The translations under genes were made by a program, and so were the position numbers. Under the pieces are notes generated by a model. It had not been told where the DNA came from. It made no database searches and saw only the letters and a program-made list of their open reading frames with translations. From Alkalihalobacterium sp048323755 (GTDB lineage: Bacteria; Bacillota; Bacilli; Bacillales; Bacillaceae_F), in contig NZ_JBLWFS010000014.1 in the NCBI RefSeq assembly GCF_048323755.1, forward strand, positions 40,277 to 104,276: DNA of 64,000 nt, in the 5' to 3' direction. This document shows, one piece after another, positions 28,037 through 36,675 of this stretch. How positions within the stretch are numbered: position 1 is the stretch's first letter; every line of letters starts with the position of its first letter.

Positions 28037-29125
28037 TTACGTAGAAATTTTCGTGTGAATAATTAAAAAGATAACTAATTGGATGAAAATTACAATATTA
28101 GGCACGGTTATAAATAGATTAAAAAGAAAAACAACGATTAAAACAACCAATATAAGTGCTAGATGATAGATGTTCAACCTACGATCAGTAAGCCGATATT
28201 GATAAAAAATAAGAGTGACCGACAAGATATAGATGATAACAGCTACTAAAGAAATAATTAGTAAAAACTGGTAGTCAATATCGTTCAAGAAAGCTAATTG
28301 GATTGTTGCTACTATTGTATTTATAGATATAAAAAGTAATAAATGGCCATATATGATTGGCTGGCCCGTACTTTCTTTTCCCTTATTTAATTTCTTTTCC
28401 ACGTTACCGAAGTATTGCCACCATATCGTAATTAAGATTGTGAATGAGAGAAGCGCAAAACTAATAGATTCCAAGTTTCCTTGTTCAGGTTGTAAAGTAG
28501 CGATAATACGAACTATAGAGGTTCCAATTAAAATAAAAGTTAGAAGGCCAAATCTTTCTAGTAAATGTGAAAGGTCTGTAGGTATCTTGATCAGAATTTT
28601 ACGTCCAATTATAGGTGCTAGCATATCAATAAATATACCAAGATATAAAACCAAGTACCTAACCCAAGAATCGAAAAAAACAGAAGACAAGGAGATGGAA
28701 AGGCCAATTAAAAAGCTATATCCCAAGAACTTAGCTACTCGTTGGCGATCTCCACTTGTAACCCTACTAACCCACAAATATTGTAAAAGGGTTAAAAGGC
28801 GAACTCCGGCATACCCAATTAGAAAAGGTATATAATAAGGATCAAAATTCACAGATAAACTAGCTGTCATTAACAAAATGAACAATATTTGAATAATCAT
28901 CAACGAACGATGAGCTGAAAAATCTTCAGCAAACCGATTATAGAATAGCGTTTGGCCAACCCATGCCCACCAGACAGGAATAAGAATTAAAACAAATTTT
29001 ACTAAATGCTCTAGGGGTATGACACCTTGTTCCACATGTAGTAATAAAAGGGCAGATCCACCAATAGCCGAAACAGATATGATATCGTAAAACTTCTCTA
29101 CCCAAGTAGCTTTTTTGACTTTCAT
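28037..29125 (-). CDS. LtrA-family membrane protein
   Basis: This 362-residue polytopic protein has about ten predicted helices and matches the low-temperature-requirement A family by its N-terminal WVEKFYDIISVSAIGG segment and the HRSLM/GYAGVRL motifs. The biochemical role of the family is not known. It ends in a very hydrophobic stretch (LVFLFNLFITVPNIVIF region). It is probably co-transcribed with the DM13 gene and interrupts the run of signalling loci. Confidence 0.8.
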   Translation of the reverse strand: MKVKKATWVEKFYDIISVSAIGGSALLLLHVEQGVIPLEHLVKFVLILIPVWWAWVGQTLFYNRFAEDFSAHRSLMIIQILFILLMTASLSVNFDPYYIPFLIGYAGVRLLTLLQYLWVSRVTSGDRQRVAKFLGYSFLIGLSISLSSVFFDSWVRYLVLYLGIFIDMLAPIIGRKILIKIPTDLSHLLERFGLLTFILIGTSIVRIIATLQPEQGNLESISFALLSFTILITIWWQYFGNVEKKLNKGKESTGQPIIYGHLLLFISINTIVATIQLAFLNDIDYQFLLIISLVAVIIYILSVTLIFYQYRLTDRRLNIYHLALILVVLIVVFLFNLFITVPNIVIFIQLVIFLIIHTKIST

Positions 29126-29241
29126 AGAATTAAAATTTCTCCTTTCTAATACATATATTTTAACGTTGGATAAAACAGTTACCCAACTTGTGGACTGTGC
29201 TCAAATTAAGATCGATGCTTGGGAATGGTTAGCTACTCATT

Positions 29242-29814
29242 TTAACTTATACGAATTAGCTTACGATACACACTAATAATAGATCGATCTAATTTTTTTG
29301 CTGCTTTTCTAATAGAATATTCATCCTCATTAACTAACCTCTTCAACAACTCTTCTTCTTGTGTAGTCCATCTTTTGTACTTTTTAATTTTTTTAGATTG
29401 TTGGCTTTTTTTACGTTCTTGAGCCAGCCAATCTGGTTCTGGAAGAATGGTGCGAGGTTCTATTTTAGAAAAATCAATTTTCTCACGATTTTGAAATGCA
29501 AACTCCCAAAAATCCTCAGGGTCTATAAAATAATAAAACCTTTTTGATCTGGTTTTTTTCTGTGTACACTTTAAACCATGCTCAGTGATCCACCTTCGTA
29601 CAGAAGAGGTATTAATCTTTAATAGTTTTGCTAACTCCAAGGTAGTTAATAACCCTGTTTGTGATCTAGTATTTGCAATGCCTAACCGTTTCATTTTCAT
29701 TAATACTGAGGTTTCAGAACGCCCTAAACGTTCTGAAATAGTTGATAATGTATACTTACCAACACTTTCAGTTAAGTAGAAAACTTCTTCTTCTGTCCAT
29801 TTTTTTTTATTCAA
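29242..29814 (-). CDS. Two-Myb-like/HTH DNA-binding protein, copy 1
   Basis: This protein of about 190 residues has three DNA-binding-like modules: an N-terminal Myb/SANT-like helix bundle (KKWTEEEVFYLTESVGKYTL...LGRSETSV, about 1-45), a central excisionase/MerR-like HTH (LLTTLELAKLLKINTSSVRRW, split, about 50-72) with a wing-like YYFIDPEDFW segment, and a C-terminal Myb-like domain (RWTTQEEELLKRLV, about 145-190). The start is likely a TTG at 29814. It follows the atypical regulator by 41 bases and ends that operon. A 76%-like visible match is at 39083. The target DNA is unknown. Confidence 0.8.
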   Translation of the reverse strand: MNKKKWTEEEVFYLTESVGKYTLSTISERLGRSETSVLMKMKRLGIANTRSQTGLLTTLELAKLLKINTSSVRRWITEHGLKCTQKKTRSKRFYYFIDPEDFWEFAFQNREKIDFSKIEPRTILPEPDWLAQERKKSQQSKKIKKYKRWTTQEEELLKRLVNEDEYSIRKAAKKLDRSIISVYRKLIRIS

Positions 29815-29855
29815 CCTAATCACCCATAGTAGAATAATTTAAGCCATAATTTATA

Positions 29856-30551
29856 TTAAGATATAATTTCTTTCCATACGTACCCTATTCCTCTTACCGT
29901 TACTATTCGTTTAGGTATTTTAGGGTTTTTTTCTATCTTTTTTCTAAGGTTAAAAATATGTACGTCAATAGTTCGGTCATATACAAGTTTCTTTCCATCG
30001 TTTATCGACCTAATTAAATTTTCTCGGCTAAATACAATGTTCGGATTTCCCTGAATGAGAGATAGTATCTTAAACTCAGAATCTGTTAAGGAGATCAGTT
30101 GCTCATCAATAAAAACGGCTTTTTTCTCCTTATTTAGTTCAATTTGGTCACTTATTTGCTTTTGTTCTAGCAATGTAGAGACGGATTTAGTCAATCCCCT
30201 TCTTAATACCGCTTCTATTCTCGCCTGTAACTCCTTCATATTGAATGGTGCATAAAAAAAATCATCCAGCCCTGCTTCTAACGCCTGGACAATATCTGTG
30301 GTATTTTTGTCTTCAGATAACATTATCATTGGTCCTCGATAATACTTTTGCATCTCGATCCTTAGTTCATGACCATTGAAATCTGGAAGGGATAGATTAA
30401 AAATGATCAAATCTGGTTTTATATTCAAAAGACTAAGGAGTGCACTTTCTCCATACGTGTACCAATCGACATCGTAACCTACTTCTTCAAGATAGAAACT
30501 TAACATTTCTCCTAACGCATCATTTTCTTCAATTAGTACTATTTTCATCAT
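29856..30551 (-). CDS. Atypical OmpR-family response regulator lacking phosphoacceptor, copy A
   Basis: This 231-residue regulator has a receiver-like domain and a full winged helix (RTIDVHIFNLRKKIE near the recognition helix). The phosphorylation centre is gone: the acceptor is Asn52 (IIFNLSLPD), the conserved Lys is Ala101 (YAPF), and the acidic pair is Glu9/Asn10. Ser79 remains. It overlaps the small helical gene by four bases (ATGA), so the products are translationally coupled. It should bind DNA without classical aspartyl phosphorylation; activation by partner binding is an inference. Confidence 0.87.
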   Translation of the reverse strand: MMKIVLIEENDALGEMLSFYLEEVGYDVDWYTYGESALLSLLNIKPDLIIFNLSLPDFNGHELRIEMQKYYRGPMIMLSEDKNTTDIVQALEAGLDDFFYAPFNMKELQARIEAVLRRGLTKSVSTLLEQKQISDQIELNKEKKAVFIDEQLISLTDSEFKILSLIQGNPNIVFSRENLIRSINDGKKLVYDRTIDVHIFNLRKKIEKNPKIPKRIVTVRGIGYVWKEIIS

Positions 30552-30745
30552 TTGTCATTCACTTCTATTTCATGAAGCTCTTTCGCTCTTTTACTTAAAA
30601 TGTACATTTTGAATATCAGTTCTGAGATTTCTCTTTCTCTATAATGTTCCTTAATGATGATATTTGCTATAGTATTAATTTCATCCATTAATACTTCTAA
30701 TTTTTCACATCGTTTGACTCTGTTTAGGAAAATACTTGATGCCAT
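30548..30745 (-). CDS. Small all-helical protein, kinase-linked family, copy 2
   Basis: This 65-residue paralogue of the proteins at 26062 and 41775 has the same FLNRVKRCEKLEVLMDE start and LSKRAKELHE end. I use the ATG at 30745, eight bases after AGGAG; a GTG two codons upstream is in frame. The gene lies 17 bases after the kinase and overlaps the regulator start by four bases. Its position between kinase and regulator suggests a connector or regulator of their interaction. Confidence 0.78.
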   Translation of the reverse strand: MASSIFLNRVKRCEKLEVLMDEINTIANIIIKEHYREREISELIFKMYILSKRAKELHEIEVNDK

Positions 30746-30762
30746 ATCCACATCTCCTATAT

Positions 30763-31479
30763 TTAGTAATGAATGGGATAATCAATTTCTATAGACGTTC
30801 CACTACCTTTTTTACTGCGAACTGAAATATTGATCGGATAATTAGAAATAAAGCCTAATAAACTCAATTGGCCTCTTTCTTTACCTTTAGAAGAGAGGTA
30901 ATATAATGGTTTGCCAAATCTATAAAGTTCGCGTTCACACATTCCGCAACCGTTATCTTCAAAAGTTATTTTATAACCAGAAGTCGCTTGGACTACACTA
31001 ATACGTAATGTTCCGCCTGCTGACATGGCTTCGATACTATTTCGAATAATGTGACTAAAACAAACTCTTAATCGATTAAAATCCCCTTTAACAACTGGTA
31101 CTCTATCGAAGTAAGTAATTACATCGACATAATCTAATTGGTGTCTATATTCTATTAATAATTCTTCAATCATACCGGCTAGGTTTATATCTTCTAACTT
31201 TGAATGCGGTCCTAAATAGAAATTATATTCATCCAAAACCTCACTAATTTTTAATATGTTCGACTCTGATAATTCAATAAATGCGTTTGTTGTTTGGTCT
31301 TTAGTCTCTGCTTTATAAAGTTGTAAGGTTCCTTTAATGATCGTTAGTGAATTATTAATTTCGTGTGAAAGCTGGGCAATAATTGTTTGGAGTCTTTCAA
31401 TATCATTTATAGGACCTAAATTTTTCTCTTTCCATCCCTCATTGAGATTGACTAACTGCTCTCTCATTCTATTTTCCAT
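30763..31479 (-). CDS. Short soluble histidine kinase with altered ATP lid, copy 2
   Basis: This 238-residue kinase has no membrane helix or recognisable sensor. The H-box is intact (LSHEINNSL, His39), as are the N-box (RNSIEAMS, Asn147) and G1 (DNGCGM, 175-180). The G2 region that is normally GTGLGL reads ERGQLSLLG (about 201-209), and this change is shared by all three copies. The protein may bind ATP poorly, act as a scaffold, or use its own lid chemistry. It heads the operon with the helical protein, atypical regulator and DNA-binding protein. Confidence 0.87.
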   Translation of the reverse strand: MENRMREQLVNLNEGWKEKNLGPINDIERLQTIIAQLSHEINNSLTIIKGTLQLYKAETKDQTTNAFIELSESNILKISEVLDEYNFYLGPHSKLEDINLAGMIEELLIEYRHQLDYVDVITYFDRVPVVKGDFNRLRVCFSHIIRNSIEAMSAGGTLRISVVQATSGYKITFEDNGCGMCERELYRFGKPLYYLSSKGKERGQLSLLGFISNYPINISVRSKKGSGTSIEIDYPIHY

Positions 31480-31526
31480 TTTCCTCTCCCTTAACTTTTG
31501 TTAGGTTTCTCTTTTCGCCATATCTC

Positions 31527-31628
31527 GAGGAATATCCCCATGACTTTTCTCAAGTTCATATGACCAGAATATTTAATATTTGTTAGAAATGTTTTTTAGT
31601 TAATGTTAGAAAAGTATTTAGAGTTCCA
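31527..31628 (-). promoter_or_regulatory. Shared signalling promoter element, copy 2
   Basis: It lies upstream of kinase copy 2. Plus-strand landmarks are CCATGACTTTT, CCAGAATATTTAATATT, TGTTAGAAA at 31581 and TGTTAGAAAAG at 31604 (23-bp spacing), followed by TATTTAGAGTTCCAA. The region from here to 31791 holds no gene. Confidence 0.72.
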
Positions 31629-31791
31629 AAATGTTCTAGTTTCTAAAAGGGAAATTAACACTAAAGTAAGCATGTCCACTAGTTCTACAAGTGGTTAAAG
31701 CATGTAAAATAATATATAATCGTTTAATGTCAAATAATAGATAGCATTTTTTATGAATACGTCTGAACATCATAAAGGAGCTCCCGAATTA

Positions 31792-32685
31792 ATGAACTTT
31801 GATCAATTAAAATATATTATAAAAGTTTCAAAAGAAAGATCTTTAACCAAGGCGGCTAAAAAACTTCATGTTACAACGCCGGCTATAAGTAAGGCCATCA
31901 CTCAACTTGAAAAGGAATTTGGTATTACGATTTTTAATCGTACGCGTGAAGGTGCCATACCGACATTAGAAGGAAAAAAAATAATTAAGAGTGCTTCTGA
32001 TATTTTAAAAAAAACAGAGGATCTCTATAATGAATTTAGTCCAGACAGTAAATATAAGACTTTGAAGATAGGTTGCGGGCTGGCCTTGACCTATGTGGTC
32101 TATGATGCCTTTTTACTTTTTTATAAAGAAAATCCGAATATTGAAGTAGAAATCGTGGAAATGGAAAAAGACGATATCATTGAAGCCATAAAAGACGATA
32201 AAATAGACATAGGGTTTTCTCAACAAGACATAAACGAATTACAGCGATCGGATATCATTAATACAATCGAATATGAATTCCTTTTTACCGGTTATCCATG
32301 TGTATGTGTAAGCAAACATTCACACCTGTATCACAAAGATTTTTTAACAGTCGAGGATATAAAAGATGAGAAGTTTGTTGTTCATAATTCTGAGCATGTC
32401 AAAGCCGTTAATGAGCAGTATGTCAGCGATATGAAACTCTTCTTCACTTCAAATAATATTGAAGTCTTAAAATTCGCAGTCTTAAGTGGACATGCAATTG
32501 TAATCGTTCATAACCGTACTTTTGCCAATCATCCTGATGTTTTAAATGGAAACTTAGCGATAATCCCCTTGAGGAAACCTGGTATAGATCAATATAGCTT
32601 TTGGGGGATCTGGTCCAAAACAGGTTCCGCCAACCCTGAAGCAAAAGAATTTCTACAGATTGTTTTAAATGTAATTGGTCAATAG
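31792..32685 (+). CDS. LysR-family transcriptional regulator
   Basis: This 297-residue regulator has the LysR winged HTH (MNFDQLKYIIKVSKERSLTK...SKAITQLEKEFG, residues 1-58) and a two-lobed effector domain. I use the ATG at 31792, eleven bases after AAAGGAG; an ATG at 31753 lacks a site. It converges on the detoxification cluster on the other strand and does not sit at its promoter, so a link to that cluster is uncertain. The effector is unknown. Confidence 0.9.
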   Translation: MNFDQLKYIIKVSKERSLTKAAKKLHVTTPAISKAITQLEKEFGITIFNRTREGAIPTLEGKKIIKSASDILKKTEDLYNEFSPDSKYKTLKIGCGLALTYVVYDAFLLFYKENPNIEVEIVEMEKDDIIEAIKDDKIDIGFSQQDINELQRSDIINTIEYEFLFTGYPCVCVSKHSHLYHKDFLTVEDIKDEKFVVHNSEHVKAVNEQYVSDMKLFFTSNNIEVLKFAVLSGHAIVIVHNRTFANHPDVLNGNLAIIPLRKPGIDQYSFWGIWSKTGSANPEAKEFLQIVLNVIGQ

Positions 32686-32773
32686 CTTTCCTACAGTTAC
32701 ATTAGAATACGAGCACCCTTTGAGTAAGTTCAATGGATGCTCTATGTTCAAACACCTAAATGGTACAGCAATA

Positions 32774-33757
32774 TTATTCATATTCTTTTGGGAATTCTTT
32801 CCCACTTCTCACTGTGTCTATGTGCCGCACCGCTTTTTCGATGGCTTCACGATTTGGTTCTAAGAAAGGCGGTAATGAAAGTTTTTCACCTAGTGTTTCG
32901 TACGGTTCATCCCCCATAAATCCAGGACCATCTGTAGCGAATTCAAATAAAATTTTCGGGACAACGTTAGAATATAAAGATCCAAAGTAGTAACGTTCAA
33001 CGTAACCTGAGTTAGGCAAGTTAAAGTCATCTAAGCGTTGTTTCCATTGTTCTAATTCTTCTTTATTTTTTACACGAAAGGCTACATGGTGTACGGTCCC
33101 AAAGCCTTGCCTAGCTTGAGGTAAAACATTATTGTATTCAACAATTAGTTGTGCACCGTTTCCACCTTCCCCCATTTCGAATAAGTGTTGTGAGCCTTCT
33201 ACTGCAACTTCGCGCATATGAAATACTTTTTCTAACACTTCCTTGAAATAATCAAAATGAGCTGTCCGGATGTAAACAGGCCCTAAACCAGTAATCGCAT
33301 ATTCTAAAGGAATTGGACCATTTTGCCACGGTGTTCCCGATTTAACTCCTACATTCAATTCATCTGAAATGAATTGATACTGTTGGTTATCAAAATCCAC
33401 GAAAGAAAGAGTTTTTTTACCAAACTGTTCTTTAATGCCTGAGTGCGCAACTTCCAGACGATCAAAACGTTTAACCCAATAATCTAATGCGGCATCACTT
33501 GGTACACGGAATGATGTTTTTGAGATTTCATTTGTTCCATGGGCACCTTTGGGAATACCCGGAAAATCAAAGAAAGTCATGTCTGTCCCCGCATTTCCTT
33601 TATCATCGGCAAAAAATAAATGATACGTCTGAATATCATCTTGATTGACTGTCTTCTTGACTAAACGCATACCTAGAACATAAGTGAAAAAATCATAGTT
33701 TTTTTCTGCGCTGCTTGTAATAGCCGTTACATGGTGTATTCCTAACAGATCATTCAT
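32774..33757 (-). CDS. Ring-cleaving dioxygenase, VOC/glyoxalase fold (MhqO-like)
   Basis: This 327-residue protein has two vicinal-oxygen-chelate modules. The metal ligands His8 in GIHHVTA, His in TVHHVAFRV and Glu in LFEFATDGPGF are visible. It resembles MhqA/MhqE/MhqO of B. subtilis, which remove hydroquinones and catechols. It is the last gene of a four-gene minus-strand cluster with a flavin reductase, a carboxylesterase and a second dioxygenase. The ending FPKEYE is close to a repeat-free 3' region, and no clear terminator was found. Confidence 0.88.
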   Translation of the reverse strand: MNDLLGIHHVTAITSSAEKNYDFFTYVLGMRLVKKTVNQDDIQTYHLFFADDKGNAGTDMTFFDFPGIPKGAHGTNEISKTSFRVPSDAALDYWVKRFDRLEVAHSGIKEQFGKKTLSFVDFDNQQYQFISDELNVGVKSGTPWQNGPIPLEYAITGLGPVYIRTAHFDYFKEVLEKVFHMREVAVEGSQHLFEMGEGGNGAQLIVEYNNVLPQARQGFGTVHHVAFRVKNKEELEQWKQRLDDFNLPNSGYVERYYFGSLYSNVVPKILFEFATDGPGFMGDEPYETLGEKLSLPPFLEPNREAIEKAVRHIDTVRSGKEFPKEYE

Positions 33758-33802
33758 AGCAATTCTCCTTTTAATTAAATTAGATAAAACAGAATATCTT
33801 AC

Positions 33803-34363
33803 CTACTCCGCCTTCTTGTACATCTCTACAAAATCTGTGAAACTATGAATAAATGATTGTAGATGATCCAGGGTTCTAAGGTCGTTGATCTGCTTGGTAT
33901 CAGCTTCTAGTTTCTTGTGCACTTCTCCTACCAGTACCTTAGGACCACTCAATACATTTGCGTTCATTGCAACGAGGATTTGTCTTAGCTGCATTTGGGA
34001 AAGAGCTGTGCCTGCGCTACCTGGTGTAGCACCAGCAATAGCTACCGGACGGTTACTGAATGCTGAGGATTTTACGGGACGAGAAGCCCAATCCAACGCA
34101 TTTTTAAGGCCGCCCGGAATTCCGGAGTTGTATTCCGGCGTGACTATTAGGATCGCATCTGCATCTGCTAGCTTCTTTTTAAAAACAGTCACCTCTTCAG
34201 GGTCTCCTCCCATTTCAAGATCTTCATTAAATAATGGTAAATTATCAATTGCCGCAAGCGTCATATCCCATTTTCCTTTTGACTCTTGTTCAATAGCCTC
34301 TAGTAGTTTTTTGTTGAACGAATTTCTTCTCAGGCTCCCACAAATTGATACAATTTTTATCAT
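33803..34363 (-). CDS. NADPH-dependent FMN reductase
   Basis: This 186-residue flavodoxin-fold reductase carries the FMN phosphate loop CGSLRRNSFNKKL (residues 7-19) and the TPEYNSGIPGGLKNALDW family signature (split, about 79-96). Such enzymes reduce flavins, quinones or azo compounds with NADPH. It lies between the esterase and dioxygenase genes (4-base spacing from the esterase), consistent with a two-electron quinone reductase role in the same pathway. Confidence 0.9.
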   Translation of the reverse strand: MIKIVSICGSLRRNSFNKKLLEAIEQESKGKWDMTLAAIDNLPLFNEDLEMGGDPEEVTVFKKKLADADAILIVTPEYNSGIPGGLKNALDWASRPVKSSAFSNRPVAIAGATPGSAGTALSQMQLRQILVAMNANVLSGPKVLVGEVHKKLEADTKQINDLRTLDHLQSFIHSFTDFVEMYKKAE

Positions 34364-34367
34364 TTAT

Positions 34368-34991
34368 CTACTTTCCTTTCTTTTCTTGTTTGATTTTCTC
34401 TTTCCACCATTTTGCAGCTTCGGTAAATTCAGTGGTTCTTAACTCATGCCCATGGTCTGTCATAAAAAACGATACACTAGCCCCTAATTGGCTAAGGTGT
34501 TGCTTTAGTTGTACAGCTTCACTCGGGAGTACGATTTGATCTAAGGCTCCGGCAGTCATAAAGATATCTAACCCATTCAATTGGGTATCATCAAATGATT
34601 TTAGAGGGTGGCTTGGATGTAACAACAAACCACTTCTAAAGAGTTCAGGTTTATGCATCAATAAACTGACAGCCATGTTCGCTCCATTTGAATAACCAAT
34701 AAGGTGAAGGGCCTTCTTTTCAAATTCGTATGTTGAGGCTGCATTTTCTATAAAATGAATAACATCACTTGTTTTTAATAGTAAAGAACCTTCATCCATG
34801 GAACCATCTGCATTTCGTTTAAAATACCGGAAATGTCCATTGTCAATTACATCTCCCCTAATTCCTAAGACAGAAAGGGAAAGGTCTACTTGACCCGCAA
34901 CTGGCAGTAAATCTGTTTCCCTACCACCTGTTCCGTGCAATAGAATAAAGACATCATCGGATTCTTTGCTGTTATGAAAAAAATGCTTCAA
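34368..34991 (-). CDS. Carboxylesterase, alpha/beta hydrolase (MhqD-like)
   Basis: This 207-residue serine hydrolase has the oxyanion LLHGTGG (about 18-24), nucleophile elbow GYSNGAN (Ser near 100), catalytic Asp in TAGALDQIV and His in TDHGHEL. Its size and motifs fit the phospholipase/carboxylesterase family of which B. subtilis MhqD is a member. It is co-oriented between the two VOC dioxygenases, as in mhqED-type clusters. Confidence 0.87.
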   Translation of the reverse strand: MKHFFHNSKESDDVFILLHGTGGRETDLLPVAGQVDLSLSVLGIRGDVIDNGHFRYFKRNADGSMDEGSLLLKTSDVIHFIENAASTYEFEKKALHLIGYSNGANMAVSLLMHKPELFRSGLLLHPSHPLKSFDDTQLNGLDIFMTAGALDQIVLPSEAVQLKQHLSQLGASVSFFMTDHGHELRTTEFTEAAKWWKEKIKQEKKGK

Positions 34992-35014
34992 TGTAAGGCT
35001 CCTTTCTTTTTCCT

Positions 35015-35992
35015 TTACGGTTGCTTAGGAGTAGGTAAAGGTTTCAGCTTCGCTTCAATTTCAGAACGTTGATGCTCTAAGAAAGTGGGTAATGATAAGT
35101 GTTGGCCTAAATGGTCTTTGTTTTCATCTAGGTCAAAACCAGGTCCATCAGTGGCTACTTCATATAAAATTCCGTTGGGTTCAGTAAAATAGAGTGAACG
35201 GAAATAAAAGCGATCTACAAAACCAGAGGTTTTAAACCCTTCCCTTTCTATTTCCTCAATCGATTTTCGTAGTGCCTCTTCCGTATCAACCCTGAAAGCT
35301 ACGTGATGAACACTCCCTCGTCCCTGCCTTTCTTCTGGGAGATCTTTCCTTTGTTCCACATGGATTTGTGTTCCAGTTCCGCCCTCACCTGTTTCAAAAA
35401 CATGGATTTCTCTTATTGGATATTCATCTGTTTGATAGGTTCCTATTTTGCTAAATCCCATTACTTCTGTAAGGACCTGTTCAGTAGGCTCCATATATCT
35501 CACTGTCAATTGCACTGGTCCTAGACCGATAATGCCGTACTGTTCAGGAATACCGCCTCCTGTCCAAGCCTTCCCTCCAGGCTCCCCTTTATTTTGTTGA
35601 TCAGAAATGAGGCGCATTTGATGCCCTTCTAAATCAATAAAAGGAAGGATTGCGTTTCCAAAACGTTCGGTAATCTGGTGATGGTCTACTCCAAGTGCTT
35701 CAAAGCGTTTCTGCCAGTAGACGAGAGCCTCATCGTTCTTCACTCGTAAAGAAATGCTTGAAATACTATTTGTCCCAGGGTGCTTTTCAGCCAGGTTAGG
35801 AATTTCAAAAAAAGTTAGTTCTGTTCCCGGTTTTCCTTCTTCATCGCCGTAAAACAAATGATAATAAGCTGTGTTATCTTGGTTAACGGTTTTTTTGACT
35901 AGCCGTAATCCTAAAATTCTTGTGTAAAAATCTAAGTTCTTTTCAGCGTTTGCTGTTAGCGAAGATACGTGATGTATACCTTTTAAATTCAT
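35015..35992 (-). CDS. Ring-cleaving dioxygenase, VOC/glyoxalase fold (MhqE/MhqA-like)
   Basis: This 325-residue paralogue of the enzyme at 32774 has GIHHVSS with its metal His at the N-terminus, SVHHVAFRVD centrally and ILYEVATDGPGFDLDE near the C-terminus. I use the ATG at 35992, eight bases after GGAGG; a reading from 36055 has no site. It is the first gene of the cluster and divergent from the MarR-type gene, whose product probably represses it. Confidence 0.88.
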   Translation of the reverse strand: MNLKGIHHVSSLTANAEKNLDFYTRILGLRLVKKTVNQDNTAYYHLFYGDEEGKPGTELTFFEIPNLAEKHPGTNSISSISLRVKNDEALVYWQKRFEALGVDHHQITERFGNAILPFIDLEGHQMRLISDQQNKGEPGGKAWTGGGIPEQYGIIGLGPVQLTVRYMEPTEQVLTEVMGFSKIGTYQTDEYPIREIHVFETGEGGTGTQIHVEQRKDLPEERQGRGSVHHVAFRVDTEEALRKSIEEIEREGFKTSGFVDRFYFRSLYFTEPNGILYEVATDGPGFDLDENKDHLGQHLSLPTFLEHQRSEIEAKLKPLPTPKQP

Positions 35993-36076
35993 GGCTTTTT
36001 CCTCCAATGTTCGTATGATGTTAATGATCAAGTCATGTCTTGTATTATTTGACATAAAGCGGTGTTTATTTCTAAA

Positions 36077-36097
36077 CTAGACATAATGACATTCTAG
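36077..36097. promoter_or_regulatory. Possible MarR-type operator in the divergent promoter
   Basis: CTAGA and TCTAG are inverted around 11 bases, just upstream of the MarR-type gene, between it and the dioxygenase cluster. The arms are short and the call rests mainly on position. Confidence 0.3.
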
Positions 36098-36108
36098 GAG
36101 AATATAAT

Positions 36109-36573
36109 ATGAGCAATGAAAGCGATTGGAGTTTATCAAAAAGAGACAAGCGTGTTGGACTGATGATTTGGTTTCGACTCTCCCGCGTTTATAACAACAG
36201 TATTCGTCGGAATAATGAGCATTTAAAAAAGTGGGACCTCACAAGTGCCCAGTTTGATGTTCTTATCCAGGTTGGGATTAGCAAGGAAATCACTCAAAAA
36301 GAGCTTGCCCAAAAGCTGTTTGTCACAAAAGGAAATATTACACAGCTTATAAGTAAAATGGAGAAATTAGGACTTGTACAGCGAAAACAAGACTGGAAAA
36401 CGAAAACGATTTCTCTAACAGATAAAGGTGAACAATTATATAATGAAGTTGTACCTGATCAAGAAGACTTTCAAGCTTCTCAATTTTATGGTCTTGATCA
36501 AGAAGAGCAATTGCAGTTGGTGACCCTTTTAAAAAAATTACAAAAGCATATGGAAACTGAAGATGAAGTATAA
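36109..36573 (+). CDS. MarR-family regulator (MhqR-like)
   Basis: This 154-residue regulator has the MarR winged HTH (TQKELAQKLFVTKGNITQLISKMEKLGLVQR, about residues 60-92, followed by the wing QDWKTKTISLTDKG). It is transcribed divergently from the dioxygenase/esterase/reductase cluster. By analogy with MhqR, it probably represses these genes and responds to quinone-like electrophiles. I see no Cys in the recognition helix; sensing may be by ligand. Confidence 0.9.
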   Translation: MSNESDWSLSKRDKRVGLMIWFRLSRVYNNSIRRNNEHLKKWDLTSAQFDVLIQVGISKEITQKELAQKLFVTKGNITQLISKMEKLGLVQRKQDWKTKTISLTDKGEQLYNEVVPDQEDFQASQFYGLDQEEQLQLVTLLKKLQKHMETEDEV

Positions 36574-36576
36574 AAG

Positions 36577-36612
36577 TGCCAATATTGATTAATTAATATT
36601 GGTAGTTTTTTG
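36577..36612 (+). terminator. Terminator of the MarR-type gene
   Basis: CCAATATT / AATATTGG with an 8-base loop is followed by a T-rich tract a few bases after the marR-type stop codon. Confidence 0.82.
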
Positions 36613-36621
36613 TTTTTTAGA

Positions 36622-36654
36622 AGCCGGGCAACTCCACATAGGGTTGCCCAGGCT
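36622..36654 (-). terminator. GC-rich hairpin downstream of the isochorismatase gene
   Basis: On the minus strand AGCC(T)GGGCAAC pairs with GTTGCCCGGCT. It lies 22 bases past the hydrolase stop codon. No U-run follows directly. Confidence 0.55.
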
Positions 36655-36675
36655 GAAACTTTGTAAAGAAAAGGC

